Positions 1-11,843 are shown, counted from the stretch's first letter. The stretch: DNA of 64,000 nucleotides from Xestospongia muta (GCA_963693285.1 OY848917.1:7760118-7824117); one strand, 5' to 3'. Notes: a model not told the origin generated them from the sequence alone. Numbers and translations are program-made.

Positions 1-1221
1 ATTTATCTATTCCCTCATTCAATAAGTAATCAAAACATTAAGAGTAGACAGCACAACATTAATACACCAGTTGCTACTAATACAACTGTATGCTAAGCTC
101 TATCATTAACATTTTTATTACTTTAATATCCATAAAAAGACAAATTTTTGAGCTGATTTGAAAGAAAGGACTATATTGGAAATATATGTATATGTATATG
201 TATATCTATATCTATATTTATATATACATATATATAGATAGATGGATGTATGGATGTATGGATGGATGGATAGGTAGATATGGATAGGTAGATATGTTAC
301 TGTTACTGTTAGACTTTTAACCTATTAATAATATATGAAAGCCATATAATATGACTTTCATACATCCATACAAAATACAAAGAGGAAAAATCCCATCATT
401 AGTTCTAACATTAGTTATATAAACTGATAATTTCAATTATATAGTAATCAAAACAATGCTATGTTTACTTCTTATATCAAATAAGCTTGCTACATGTAGC
501 CTATATTTGTAAAATCAACCAATCACTCCATACATTGAATTTATTGTAGTTAGTTTTGACACCACTGTAAACACCTACAATAATATAGACCATTTGCATT
601 GAGATAAATTAGTTCTATTACTTAACTTTTGCCATTTCACTGTGATATTTTGTAGCTGTATGCATTGTTTTGCTGTGTTAGAGGAGCTCCAAGTGTATTA
701 ACTAACTGGCACATACACACAAACACACAAACACACACATACAAACTAGTAGTGTAACCTTCCCCCTCTCAATGAGCAGTGATGGATGGTTTATATATTA
801 TAATAGCCAACTACAATACGAGTATAAAGTATGTACTACTACATGGAGATCTGTATATAGCCTGAGTGTATCTATCAACTAATTAGCTAATATGAATTGA
901 TAATGTAAATATACATACAGAATAACTGATTCAAGGCAATCAATGCAAACAATTGAATGATTTTTAACCTTCAAAGAATTTAATTGAGATAGAAAGAGTT
1001 TTGAATAGTGGGTTATTGCTTAGTAGTATCACTTCAACATATTATCACTATTGCAGGTGATGTATAGTTAGCAGTGAAAACTAACCAATTAATTAAATAA
1101 AAAATTGTCAAATATACATGTTTTAACTTTTTGAAAGACATTCTACTTACATATTTATCTGTTCATACTTGTCTTTGCTTAGAGTTTTTGTTTTATCAAT
1201 GATTTTTTTTAATATTACCAG
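1..1221 (+). other. Intron 2 region of receptor pseudogene A
   Basis: No coding region is seen. Positions 41-90 resemble receptor exon 2 (the short [12 protein letters not shown] spacer) but lack the usual splice acceptor. The same acceptor-less relic recurs at about 18,670-18,718, after the true exon 2 of gene D. Simple repeats (TATC, GATG and TA types) fill about 180-290. A near-palindromic block (gaaagccatataatatg) at about 335-365 recurs in intron 2 of other copies. The region is nearly identical to 18,629-19,840, so it is the 5' end of a segmental duplication. Exon 1 of gene A, if it exists, lies upstream of the window. Confidence 0.7.
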
Positions 1222-3231
1222 AATTGTTCACAAGACGACTTATCATGGAGTGTTGTTCCTAATATTATTAACGTTTCTAAATGTTGTGCTAAAGCATATT
1301 CAGGAAATGCTTGTTCTTCCTTTCTTTCAAATTGGCAAACCTGTGCATTAGGTCAATCAACATCAGTGTTTGTACATAACATTAGTTGGTTATCACAAGA
1401 TCAAGTCACAGAATTGATTACAAATATAAGTAAATTTGGTTTATAGCTTGTTTTGGATTTACTGTTGGAATTGTTGTTATAATCTTATCATTTGTGCGTT
1501 GGAAAACAATGTATGCTAATCAAAATGTTATATTTGATTTTTACTGGTAAATATTTTTATATAGGTTGTTTTTTCCTTCAATTTTTTTGGTTTACATGAC
1601 AGCAGTGTATTGTGTTATGGGTAAGAAAATTCTATGTGTGTTCTTTTCATCTCTCTTTTTCTCTCTATCTCTCTCTCTCTCTCTATCTCTTTCTCTCTCT
1701 CTCTCTCTCTCTTAGCTCTTTTTATGCTTATTTCACTAGTGGATACATCAAACTTGTATTGCAATTCTGTTGTTATAACAAAAGAAAACTTCACTGATTC
1801 GACTATTTTTTGTCATATAACAGGTAGTACCTAAATGTTTCTACACATAATTTTCTGGAATCAAACTGATACTCATTTATGTCCCTTTTAGGAGCAGTAT
1901 TTCATTATTTTGTACTAAGTGTTACATTGTGGTGGTTTTTTCATGTTTGTTCAATATTCTATAAAATCATGTTTCCCTTGACAACGAAATGATATGAGAA
2001 GGTGGAAAAGTACTTCCATATAGTTTTACTAATTGCTGGTATGTTTCACTGCATGAGACAATCACATGACATCGATTTATGTATTCAATCAGCAAGTTAT
2101 ACCTACCAAACATCCTGCCTATTCATATCGTTTATTAATAGTTTGTATCAACAAGCATATAGATCTTTTTTCAATTTTGATCATGATAAATATGTTCATT
2201 TAATTGTGATCTAAGATACTAATTCATGTTCATGTCATTACTAATACTACTACTGTATAATATATACTGTTTGTGAATAGTGTTATTAGTAATCATATGT
2301 TCATTTAATAGTGAAACCTAGTTGATTATTGTAAACATGTGTTCATGTCATTGTTAATACAACTTGATATGTATTGCTTATAAGTAGTGTTCTTTAGTAT
2401 TTTTCATATACATACAAACGTCATTTTTTAAGATGTATACATATATCTGGTTGACTTGTTGGAAACATACAATTACTAATTTAATTCATGACACAACTTC
2501 ATATTACATATTCGATGTTGTCTCATTCCAATACTAGGTATCTTCATTCCCATACCTGGAGTATTACTAGCACTATCAGTTCCAGATTGGGGTTATGTAG
2601 TTCATCAATTTCCTCCATTTTTGTGCACTCCTCAAAATCAAAAGTTTTGTTATTATTCAGCAAAGTTACCTATTAACATTTTATTAGCTATTGGAGTCTC
2701 TTTGTTTGTTCTAATGTTATGGAAACTTCACAAAGTAAGAATAATTACATTAACTCAGTGTAATGTTTAGTTTCCTTGTCCACACAGCATCAAGGTATAT
2801 TTTTCACCAGAAAGAGAAGTATTGTTATCATCAGTACAGCAGAGAAAAAGATTCTCTTTGCACTATTTTATAATGCTATATTAGATATGAGTGTGTTGTA
2901 TTTAGGATTTACAACAGCAGATGATGATTTATTTATAGAAGCTCTAGAGACATATTTTCGTTGTGAAGCATTAGGACATCTACTCAATCAAACATCACAG
3001 TGTGATCCAAAGGAATATCAACAATATACCTATCCAGAGCTTGTAGCAATTACCAATTTTTTATTGGCATTTCTTACCATGGCAAATTTAACCTTTGTTG
3101 TCAACTGGAGCACTATCACCAAATTCTGCTCACGATGCAATCATAAAAAAGAAAAATCATCAAATATTATGTTTCTTAATCCAGATTTAACTGTGTCATC
3201 TAATGTCACAGTTAGCACTCAATTGAAATAA
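1222..3231 (+). pseudogene. Frizzled-like receptor A, pseudogene with internal deletion
   Basis: Receptor copy closest to gene D. Exons found: 3 (1222-1429), the end of 5 (about 1438-1510), 6 (1565-1620), 7 (1716-1823), 8 (1892-?), 9 (2538-2734) and 10 (2788-3231). Two lesions kill it. About 507 bp are missing relative to gene D, from just inside intron 3 into exon 5, so exon 4 (second half of the cysteine-rich domain) and the linker are gone. Exon 8 also carries an in-frame TGA at 1990-1992, where gene D has CGA. Exon 10 remains an open 147-residue frame encoding the last two helices and tail. Exons 1-2 are outside the window. Confidence 0.85.
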
Positions 3232-3670
3232 TTGTATTTGAAGTATTTGATTGCATTTGGTTATAATACATCACTTTGTTTTAAGATTACAAGAGTGTTC
3301 TTTAAAATGAGATTTTAACAGGAGTTTAGATTGTAGATACTAACTATTTTATAAAATTTTATTCATTGCACTTCATTGCTGGTTGAATTGGTATGTTACT
3401 CCATTTTTAAAATTTTAATGTTATGATATTTTATTTACAGCTAAATATTTTTTCACTCTTTTCTATGAAGATAGTTATTGATCATTTTCTTTTATCAAAC
3501 ATTGAAACAATACAGAATTATATTCACATGTCATCTGTTCATGTTCATTGGCTTTCCTTGAATGTCAGTAATCTTGATTCTATTTGCTAATAACAAAATA
3601 TTGTCAACGGATTGTTTATATAAGGTTGTTTTTAAAATATTGTAGAAAAACTATTAAACACTAATATTAA
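3232..3670. other. 3' flank of pseudogene A
   Basis: AT-rich sequence with no open frame of note. It is shared with the flanks of D (22,340-22,790) and G (49,423-49,800), so it is probably old 3' untranslated and downstream sequence copied with the gene. Confidence 0.5.
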
Positions 3671-4040
3671 ATGAATACTGATGTCAGGAAATGGACACAT
3701 TCATGTGTACAGTGTCAAAGAGCTAAAGTGCAACAATACACAGTATCTCCTGATTCTACATTCACAACTCCAGATGCTTGATTTGATTACATTCACATTA
3801 ATATAGTCGGACCATTCCTTCCTTCTAATGGTTATTCATATATACTCACTTGTATTGACAGGTTCACATGCTGGACAGAAGCCCTGCCCTTAGTGGATAT
3901 TGCAGCTGCAACAATCGCCAGACCATTCATAAGTGGATGGATTTCATTTTTTGGAACACCTTCCACTATCACAACATACCATTATTGACAATTTTGAGTC
4001 CACGCTCTGGAAACATCTCATAGAACCATTTGGTTCTGCT
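3671..4040 (+). pseudogene. Gypsy-type integrase fragment (relic, copy 1)
   Basis: The translation shows a C-x2-C end of an integrase zinc finger (SCVQCQRAK), then a core start (HINIVGPFLPSNGYSYIL, CIDRFTCWTEALP) typical of Ty3/Gypsy polymerase integrases. A stop follows PDA before the first catalytic region. The second catalytic segment after STITT is degraded and a further stop follows. It is a dead fragment with no LTRs or reverse transcriptase nearby. A near-identical copy with the first of these lesions sits at 22,793-23,175, so the relic predates the cassette duplication. It ends a few bases before the conserved upstream module of receptor B. Confidence 0.8.
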
Positions 4041-4045
4041 CGAGA

Positions 4046-4252
4046 TATTCATGTTTACTATTAACATAGAATTATTTATAAACAGTCTATGATAGATTTC
4101 CTTATAAACATAATGATGTTTTGTCACAATAGCATTACTATAACAACACATACCTGTCAAACCAGTTTATGATACCAGTTCAAGATACCAGTTTATAAAT
4201 AAATTCAGATTCTCATTTCATTGTGTTAGTCACAGTGTATTGCTGATATTTT
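4046..4252 (+). promoter_or_regulatory. Conserved upstream module of receptor genes
   Basis: About 200 bp directly before the exon-1 ATG is strongly conserved before every receptor start in the window: about 17,463-17,651 (D), 23,179-23,387 (E), 31,985-32,175 (F), 44,780-44,975 (G) and 55,596-55,764 (I). It also precedes the dead exon 1 at 39,332. Recognisable blocks are tttataaacagtctatgata, a short repeat of ataccagtt, and ttgtgttagtcacagtgt close to the ATG. Conservation is at least partly due to recent duplication. Promoter or 5'UTR function is inferred from position; no TATA or initiator element is claimed. Confidence 0.45.
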
Positions 4253-7200
4253 ATGGAGATGGAAATCGAAGACCACTTTAAAGCAATTTCTTTTGTATCT
4301 GATTCAAGTCCTGCAATAGAGCAGGTAGAGATATCTTCAATTCAAGATATTGCTGCTAAGAAAATTGCTAAGAAAAACAAAGCGAAGAGATGGTTCTCTA
4401 GTTCACAAGATGATACCACTACCTGCTGTTGTTGTAATATTTCATCTAAAGTAGCAAAATGTCTTGAATTATCAGGACTTATTACTGGTATAGTCATTGT
4501 ACTGATGTTGTTCTCTATTCCCATAATAAGTTATTTTGTGCAAGTAAGTGAATACTATACCACCAATAATTACGAGTAATTGATTTTTACATTTTCTTAT
4601 TGCATTTATAGGAAATGAGGAGTAGACAGCACAACATTAATATACCAGATATTACTAATACAACCGTAAGCTAAGCTCTATCATCAGCATTTTTATTACT
4701 TGAATATCTATAAAAAGACAAATTGTGACCTGATTTGAAAGAAAGGACCATATTGGAAGTGTATCTATCTATCTATCTATGTATCAATATATATAACCTA
4801 TTCATGAATATATGAAAGCCATATAATATGGCTTTCATACATCCATACAAAATAAAAATAGGAAAAATCATCATTAGTTCTAACCATTAGTTATATAAAC
4901 TGACATTTCCAATTATACTAGTAATCAAAACAATACTATGTTTATTTTTTATATCAAATAAGCTTGCTGTTAGATGTTTAACCTATTCATAAATATATGA
5001 AAACCATATATGGCTTTCATATATCCATACAAAATGCAAATAAGAAAAACATCATCAATAGTTCTAACCATTAGTTATATAAACTGACAATTCCAGTAAT
5101 CAAAACAATGCTATGTTTACTTTTTATATCAAATAATTTTGCTACAAGCAATCTGTATAACTATATATTTGTTAATCAACCAATCAATGTATACATTGAA
5201 TTGATTGCAGTTAGTTTTGACAGCACTGTAAACACCTACAATAATATAGACCACTTGAATTGAGATGAATTAGTCTATTACTTAGCTTTTGCTGTTTCTT
5301 CTCTATGCATTGTTGTTGCTGTGTTAGAGTAGCTCCAAGTGTATTGACAATTAACTGACACACACACGCACATACAAACTAATACTGTAACCTTCTCTCT
5401 CACAATGAGTGATGATGGATGTTTTATTATAATAGCCAACTACAACATGAGTATAATGTATGTACTACTACATGGAGAACTGTCTATAGCCTGAGTGTAT
5501 CTATCAACTAATTAGTTAATATAAATTAATAATATAATTATACATACAAAATAATTGATTCAAGGATATCAATCCAATCAATTGAATGATTTTTAACCTA
5601 CAATGAATTTAATTGAGATAGAGAGGGTTGGAATAGTAGGTAATTGCTTAGTAATATTTGAATACTATCTCCTTAATGTATTATCACTACTGCAGGAGAT
5701 ATATATATAGCATTGTAAAGTAAGCAATTAATTAAAGAGAAAATTGTAATAACTTTAAAAGACAAGATCAGGTATAAATAGTAAATGTGTGTCACGTTGC
5801 AATATTCTTAACGCTTCTGCAGGGAGGAGTATTTAAGGGGATGCCCAGGGTACAAGATAGGGGTATATTCAAAATGAAAATGGGTTCAGTACTGTCAGTA
5901 GATTATGGTGTTTATCAGCACAACTACGCCTTTTTATCAGCACAACTACGTCTTTCATTTCATCAATTCCTTTCATCATAGACTGCTCAGTACAGCATAT
6001 AACAACTTCTACATATCTTTGTGATTTATAAACTAAATCCAAATAATCACTAGACTTGTGAATTATTATGTAGTATAACTGATCTAATGTACGACTTACA
6101 AAACAGTTCCAATGCCAGAAAAGCAGCTGAAGTTAATGTACTGGCTAGGCATAATTCCAGCACATGTGAAAGCATGAACACATCTAGTACACAAAAGCAT
6201 TGATTATTATAACTTTTTTAATAAGTACTAACTTTTGGTTGACCAAGTAACACCCTCCAAATACTCTTGAACTGGCCCACCATTGCTTAGATCAACAAGT
6301 CTGACACTGAAACTCAACTCGTAGTACATGTCCTATCTACAAGTCACAAAATCACAAATATCTTATAATACACATGAAACCATTGTACCTGAACTACAGA
6401 TGATGTCGCCTACCTTATAGCATGACAGTCACATGGTCGCGTCAGTCCTACTACTAGTTCATGAAATGTCTTTTGCTCACAAACAAAAAAAAAACTGATT
6501 GTCTCCATCATCATCACCAGTAAAGATACCTATAATGTCTTAAATATCAGCAGTCACTCCTTGTCATTAGATATTACCTGAATATTCCAACATTAACTTA
6601 ACAATATCCCTCTGAGGTCCACCATTACTTTCATTGACTTCATCACTACTACTTCCATCATCACCCACACCTGCCATGTCCAATAACAATCCAAGGAGCT
6701 CGCAATTGTCGAGTGGTCGTGACTCCTTTGACGACAAAACTAACTTCACTAATTCTAGTTGTCACAGAAAGTTCTTTTTGTCAGCCTCACTTGAGAAATT
6801 ATGCTCCATTTGGTAGCGAACTCCATGTCTCACACACTTTTTCTTAGAAGGACAAGTCTCACTAGAAGTAGCTATTTTAGTTTTTCAAATGAAATGACGC
6901 TCATTTGACGTCCTGACAAACGCTTTTATAAGTACGCAGATCTACTGATGAGCACTTATAAGTGCTATAGTGAAGTGCAACTTTCATGCACACGTGAAGA
7001 AGAAATGATTAACTAGCTTGCCCTGGGCAGGACTTTAATATCCATCCTCCTCGTTTAAACTCTGTATTCTTGTCTTAATAGTCTCTTGAATAGTCTAAAT
7101 ATAAATCTTTTGACTTGACAGACATTCTAATTTCATATTCATCTGTTCCTACTTGTCTTTTGCTTAGAGTTTATGTTTTATCAAAGTTTTTGTTTATATT

Positions 7201-9513
7201 TTCAGGATTGCTTACAAGATGATTTATCCTGGAGTGTTGTTCCTAATAATAATGTTTCTAAATGTTGTGCTAAAGAATATTCAGGAAATACTTGTTCTTC
7301 CTTTCTTTCAAATTGGCAAACCTGTGCATTAGGTCAATCAACATCAGTGTTTGTACATAACTCTAGTCTCTTATCAGAAGATCAAGTAATAGAGATCATT
7401 ACAAATATAAGTAAATTTATAAATATAGAATGTATTTTTGTTATATTTCTTTTAACTTAACAGCTAATCTCCCCGATTCATCTTGCAAAAGAACTGGTGT
7501 GTCTTTTTTTTGTCAATATGCTTTCCCTCTTTGTGACTGTAAAACTGGAGATTTATATTTACCATCACAAGAGAAATGTCAAGAAGTTAGCACTGTTACG
7601 TGTAAGACATTGTGGCCAAAATTGAAACAAGAGATTCAACCACTCAAGTTACCCAATTGTTCTACACTACCTATGGCTACTTACCCACCAGGTACATACA
7701 TGTACACAGTTATGTGGAATAAATGTACTTCTGTATATACATGTAGATATCAGTGGTTCTGGTAACTCAGATATTAGTCCTACTACTGGTACCTCATCTT
7801 TACCTCAAGATACAGTTTGTGCTGATCAATTTATTAAAGTCAATGGAATATGTTATCCTCGATGTGATAAATTTGAACTGAGTCCACATGATGTCACTGT
7901 TGCCATAAAAAGTTCTGAATGGTTTGCTGGTTGTTATGGATTAGTAGTTGGAATTGTTGTTATAATCTTATCATTTGTGCGTTGGAAAACAATGTATGCT
8001 AACTATAATGTTTTACTTGACTATTACTAGTGGATATTTTAATATAGGTTTTTTTTTCCTTCAGTTTTTTTAGTTTACATGACTGTAGTGTATTGTATTT
8101 TTGGTAAGCAAATACTATGTGTGTTCTTTTATATCTCTCTATCTCTTTTCTTTAGGTATTATTATGTTTGTTTCAGTAGTTGATAGATCCAACTTGTATT
8201 GCAGTTCCGTTGCTATAACAAAAGAAAGCTTAAATGATTCTCCTCTATTTTGTCATATAGCAGGTGGGACAAATAATTTCTACACATAATTTTCGGGACT
8301 AAAACTGATACTCATTAATGTTCTTTTTAGGAGCAGTATACCATTATTTTGTACTAGGTGTTACATTGTGGTGGTTCTTTCATGTTTGTTCAATATTCTA
8401 CAAGATTATGTTCCCCTTGACAGCTAAACAATATGAGAAGAAAGAAAAGTACTTCCATATAGTGTTATTAGTTGCTGGTATGTTTCATTGCATGAGACAA
8501 TCATATGACATCAATTCTAATACTACTACTGTATAATACATATTATTATTTTCTTATGAATACTGTCATCAATGTGCATGTAGATGTTCATTTAATAGTG
8601 ATACCTAATTGATTATTGTAAACATGTGTTCATGCCATTATTAATACTGCATGATACATATTGCTTATAACTGGTTTCATTACTATTTTTCGTATACATA
8701 AAAGTGTCATTTTTAACAGATGTACCTAGTTGATTTGTTGGAAACATACAATTACTAATTTAATTCATGATAAAGCTTTATATCCCACATTTGATGTTGT
8801 CTCATTCCAATACTAGGTATCTTCATTCCCATAATTGGAATATTACTAGCACTTTTGGTACCAGATTGGGGTTATGTAGTTCATCAATTTCCTCCATTTC
8901 TATGTGTTCCTCAAAACAAAAAGCTTTGGTATTATTCAGGAATTTTACCTCTTAACATTTTATTAGCTATTGGAGTCTCGTTGTTTGTTCCAATGTTATG
9001 GAAACTTCACAAAGTAAAAATAATCACATTAACTCAATATAATGTTTGGTTTCTTTGTCCACATAGCATCAAGGTATATTTCTCACCAGAAAAAAAAGTA
9101 GTGTTATCATCACTACAGCAGAGAAAAAGATTCTTTTTGTGCTCTTTTATTACATTATACTTGGTATGTGTGTGTTGGTGTATTATGGATTTGCAGTAGC
9201 AGATATTGATTTACTTGAAAAAGCTCTAGAGACATATTTTCATTGTGAAGCATTCGGACATCTACCTAATCAAACATCACAGTGTGATCCAAACGAATAT
9301 CATCAATATGTCTACGCAGAGCTTAAAATAGCTGCCACTTTTTTAACGGCATTTCTTACCACAGCAAATTTAACCTTTGTTGTCAACTGGAGTGCTATCA
9401 CCAAATTCTGCTCACAATGTTATCATAAAAAAGAAAAATCATCAAATGTAATGTTTCTTAATCCAGATTTAACTGTGTCATCTAATGTCACAGTTGGTAC
9501 TCAAATGCAATAA
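4253..9513 (+). CDS. Frizzled-like receptor B with extra N-terminal membrane anchor
   Basis: Exons: 4253-4543, 4612-4665, 7206-7410, 7464-7691, 7747-7993, 8048-8103, 8156-8263, 8331-8477, 8817-9013, 9067-9513. They join in frame to 659 residues. Residues 1-73 are a polar, probably cytosolic tail with a basic stretch (KKIAKKNKAKR) and CCCC at 58-61. Residues 74-95 are hydrophobic. Residues about 116-260 form the Frizzled cysteine-rich domain (FFCQYAFPLCDC, KCQEVSTVTC). Residues about 318-625 hold seven helices, with [16 protein letters not shown] and KYFHIVLL matching TM3/loop 2 of Frizzled, and GVSLFVPMLWKLHK matching TM5. The likely role is plasma-membrane reception of a Wnt-like or other ligand; the ligand is unknown. 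No KTxxxW motif follows the last helix. Intron 2 (2.5 kb) holds a transposon. The first ATG opens the frame. No lesion was seen. Confidence 0.87.
4666..5816. repeat. Intron 2 repeats of gene B
   Basis: Two adjacent partial copies (about 4,786-4,970 and 4,975-5,240) of the intron-2 repeat that forms inverted arms in genes D and G lie here. A TATC microsatellite is at about 4,758-4,785. The rest (5,240-5,816) matches intron 2 of A, D and G. No exon is seen. Confidence 0.55.
5817..7060 (-). mobile_element. Decayed DNA transposon in intron 2 of gene B
   Basis: The ends look like an imperfect inverted repeat of about 30 bp. The left end has gggaggag...gatgcccaggg and the right end has ccctgggcag...atcctcctc. 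On the minus strand a coding-like stretch runs from about 6,900 to 6,567 (KKKCVRHGVRYQMEHNF, then ELLGLLLDMAGVGDDGSS), interrupted by a TGA. A shorter copy in intron 2 of gene E (about 24,208-24,664) has the same TGA. I do not recognise the protein. Superfamily is unassigned, and the boundaries are by eye. Confidence 0.45.
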
Positions 9514-11430
9514 TTGTATTTGAAGTGTTTGATTGCATTTGATTATAATACATTGCTTTGTTTTAAGATGTTATTTAAAATTACACGAGTGTTCTTTCAA
9601 ATGTGATTTTAACAGGACTTTATATTGTAGATATTAACTATTTTCTAAAATATCATTCATTGCGTTTTATTTAGGCAGTAGTTGAATTGGTATGTTGCAC
9701 CACTTTTTTTTATTTTAATGTTATTGTACTTCATTTACAATTTAGATATTTTTTCCTCTTTTCTATGAAGATAGTTATTGAATGTTCTCTTTTTTACCAA
9801 CATTGAAAAAGTACAAAATTATTTTCACATGTCTGTACAAGTTTATTGGCCTTACTTATATATTAATAAACATAAAAATAATATTTTATTACTAATGTAC
9901 TATGATATTGATTGCTTTGTAGTTACATAAACAATAGTATATTAGTAATAAAACAGTGTTATGATTACTTTTTTAACAAAAATTAGTTTACAATCACAAC
10001 CTGTATAAACAAATAATGGCTAAATCAACCAATCATTTTTACAATGCATGACTTCTGGACAACAACAAAATTCAATGCATAGCTACGCTTACAGTCACTG
10101 GCTTGCAAGTCATACAATAAAGATCTCGACTCTTCCTTTAAGCCAAACATCAAAGCAGGAAATTGTCTCTACTTCCTGCCAGAAGTAGGATACAGTTTAA
10201 CTACAACGATAGTTAATATTAATTAGTTATAAATAGCTTGAAATCACTAGTTTTCTCTCAAACCGAGATCTACAAAAGGCCATACATCGATACATCGTTG
10301 GTAAACGTGTTAGCTCTGTGAAGTTAGTATCCAACCTGTCTATGGTTAAAAAGTTATCGTCAACGCACTATATATAAGGGTAGAGGAATGAAACGGAACA
10401 TTTGACTAATTGTGTCTGGGAAGCTTAGAAACTTTGTCTTAACTTATGACTAAATCAATACTGTAAAGAATTGAAACATTTTGATCAATTTTGATCAATG
10501 TGATTTAAAATTACACGAGTGTTCTTTCAAATGTGATTTTAACAGGACTTTATATTGTAGATATTAACTATTTTCTAAAATTTCATTTATCACGTTTTAT
10601 TGTAGACAGTAGTTGAATTGGTATGTTGCACCACTTTTTTTATTTTAATGTTATTGTACTTCATTTACAATTTAGTTATTTTTTCCTCTTTTCTATGAAG
10701 ATAGTTATTAATTGTTCTCTTTTTTACCAACATTGAAAAAAGTACAAAATTATTTTCACATATCTGTACATGTTTATTGGCCTTACTTATATATTAATAA
10801 ACATAAAAATAATATTATTTTATTACTAATGTACTATGAAATTGATTGCTTTGTAGCTAAATAAGCAGTAGTACATTAGTAATGAAACACAGTGTTATGA
10901 TTGCTTTTTCAACAAATACGTTTGCAGTTACAACCTATATAACCAAATAATGGTTAAATCAACCAATCATTTTTACAATGCATGACTTCTGGACAACAAC
11001 AAAATTCAATACATAGCTACGCTTACAGTCACTGGTTTGCAAGTCGTACAATAAAGATCTCGACTCTTCTTTTAAGCCAAACATCAAAGCAGGAAATTGT
11101 TTGTACTTCCTGCCAGAAGTAGGATCCAGTTTAACTACAACGATAGTTAATATTAATTAGTTATAAATAGCTTGAAATCACTAGTTTTATCTTAAACCGA
11201 GATCTACAAAAGGCCATACATCGATACATCGTTGGTAAACGTGTTAGCTCTGTGAAGTTAGTATCCAACCTGTCTATGGTAAAAAGTTATCGTGAACGTA
11301 CTATAAGAGGTAGAGGAATGAAACACAAATCCAACATTTGACTAATTGTGTCTGGGAAGCTTAGAAACGTTGTCTTAACTTATGACTAAATCAATACTGT
11401 AAAGAATTGAAACATTTTGATCAGTTTTGA
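9514..11430. repeat. Tandem duplication (about 930 bp unit) in the 3' flank of gene B
   Basis: The block starting with aaaattacacgagtgttctt at about 9,573 starts again at about 10,503, a 930-bp period. The two units are near identical over their length. A third copy lies 3' of gene E (about 27,207-28,141) and a partial one replaces the end of exon 10 of pseudogene C (14,492-14,870). Each unit holds a short hairpin-forming motif (GCAGGAA...TTCCTGC, 10-nt loop) and a well-conserved stretch around ccatacatcgatacatcgtt. No open frame is seen. Confidence 0.7.
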
Positions 11431-11843
11431 ACAATCTTATAGTACATTAGTAATCAAAATAGTATTATGTTTACATTTTGGACATGAAACCTGTATTAGT
11501 TAATACAAACAATCAATTTTTACAGTGTACTATGTGCAAATAAGTATTTGTTTAACGTCACTCTTAGAACTCTATTCAATGGGAGATTGGGAAAAAATTA
11601 TACTGTTTTTCCAATATTGTTCATATAAATTTCTATTGTTTTGTACCATGTATTTTGAAAATTTTTCCTGTTCTTCTAGAACGGCTTTCTTAGTCTTGTC
11701 CTCAGACTTCATGACATTAAATGTAATAGGAGTCTAATGAACTGACTTAATATTTATATCCCAGTTCAGGAATATACATTGTTTATTTTGTTAAAATTGA
11801 TGTAATGTAAACAAAAGCAAACATGATGTACTACCATATATGA
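11431..11843. repeat. Dispersed intergenic repeat
   Basis: A block containing agaacggctttcttagtctt and catgacattaaatgtaatag recurs at about 14,870-15,290, 28,141-28,560, 34,320-34,620 and, more diverged, 38,280-38,480. It usually follows the 930-bp unit or lies in receptor introns. No coding capacity was found. Confidence 0.6.

Noticed and set aside
1612..1834. Overlapping open frames rich in Ser-Leu across intron 6
   Set aside because: Readthrough of the CT microsatellite. Only exons 6 and 7 are supported by the paralogs.
2002..2214. Extension of exon 8 into the following intron (also 20,977-21,312 and 48,081-48,386)
   Set aside because: The gtatgt donor is conserved in all copies, and the read-through peptide diverges and stops.
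4342..4524. Minus-strand open frames opposite receptor exon 1 (also 55,860-56,042)
   Set aside because: They mirror a conserved coding exon on the + strand. No independent splice or homology support.
8023..8047. Exon 5 of B and E ending at the later donor
   Set aside because: Joining there creates TAG. The earlier AAT|gtatgc donor is present in every copy and keeps the frame.
10260..10340. tRNA-like or SINE promoter in the conserved core of the 930-bp unit
   Set aside because: I could not match A and B boxes or a cloverleaf.
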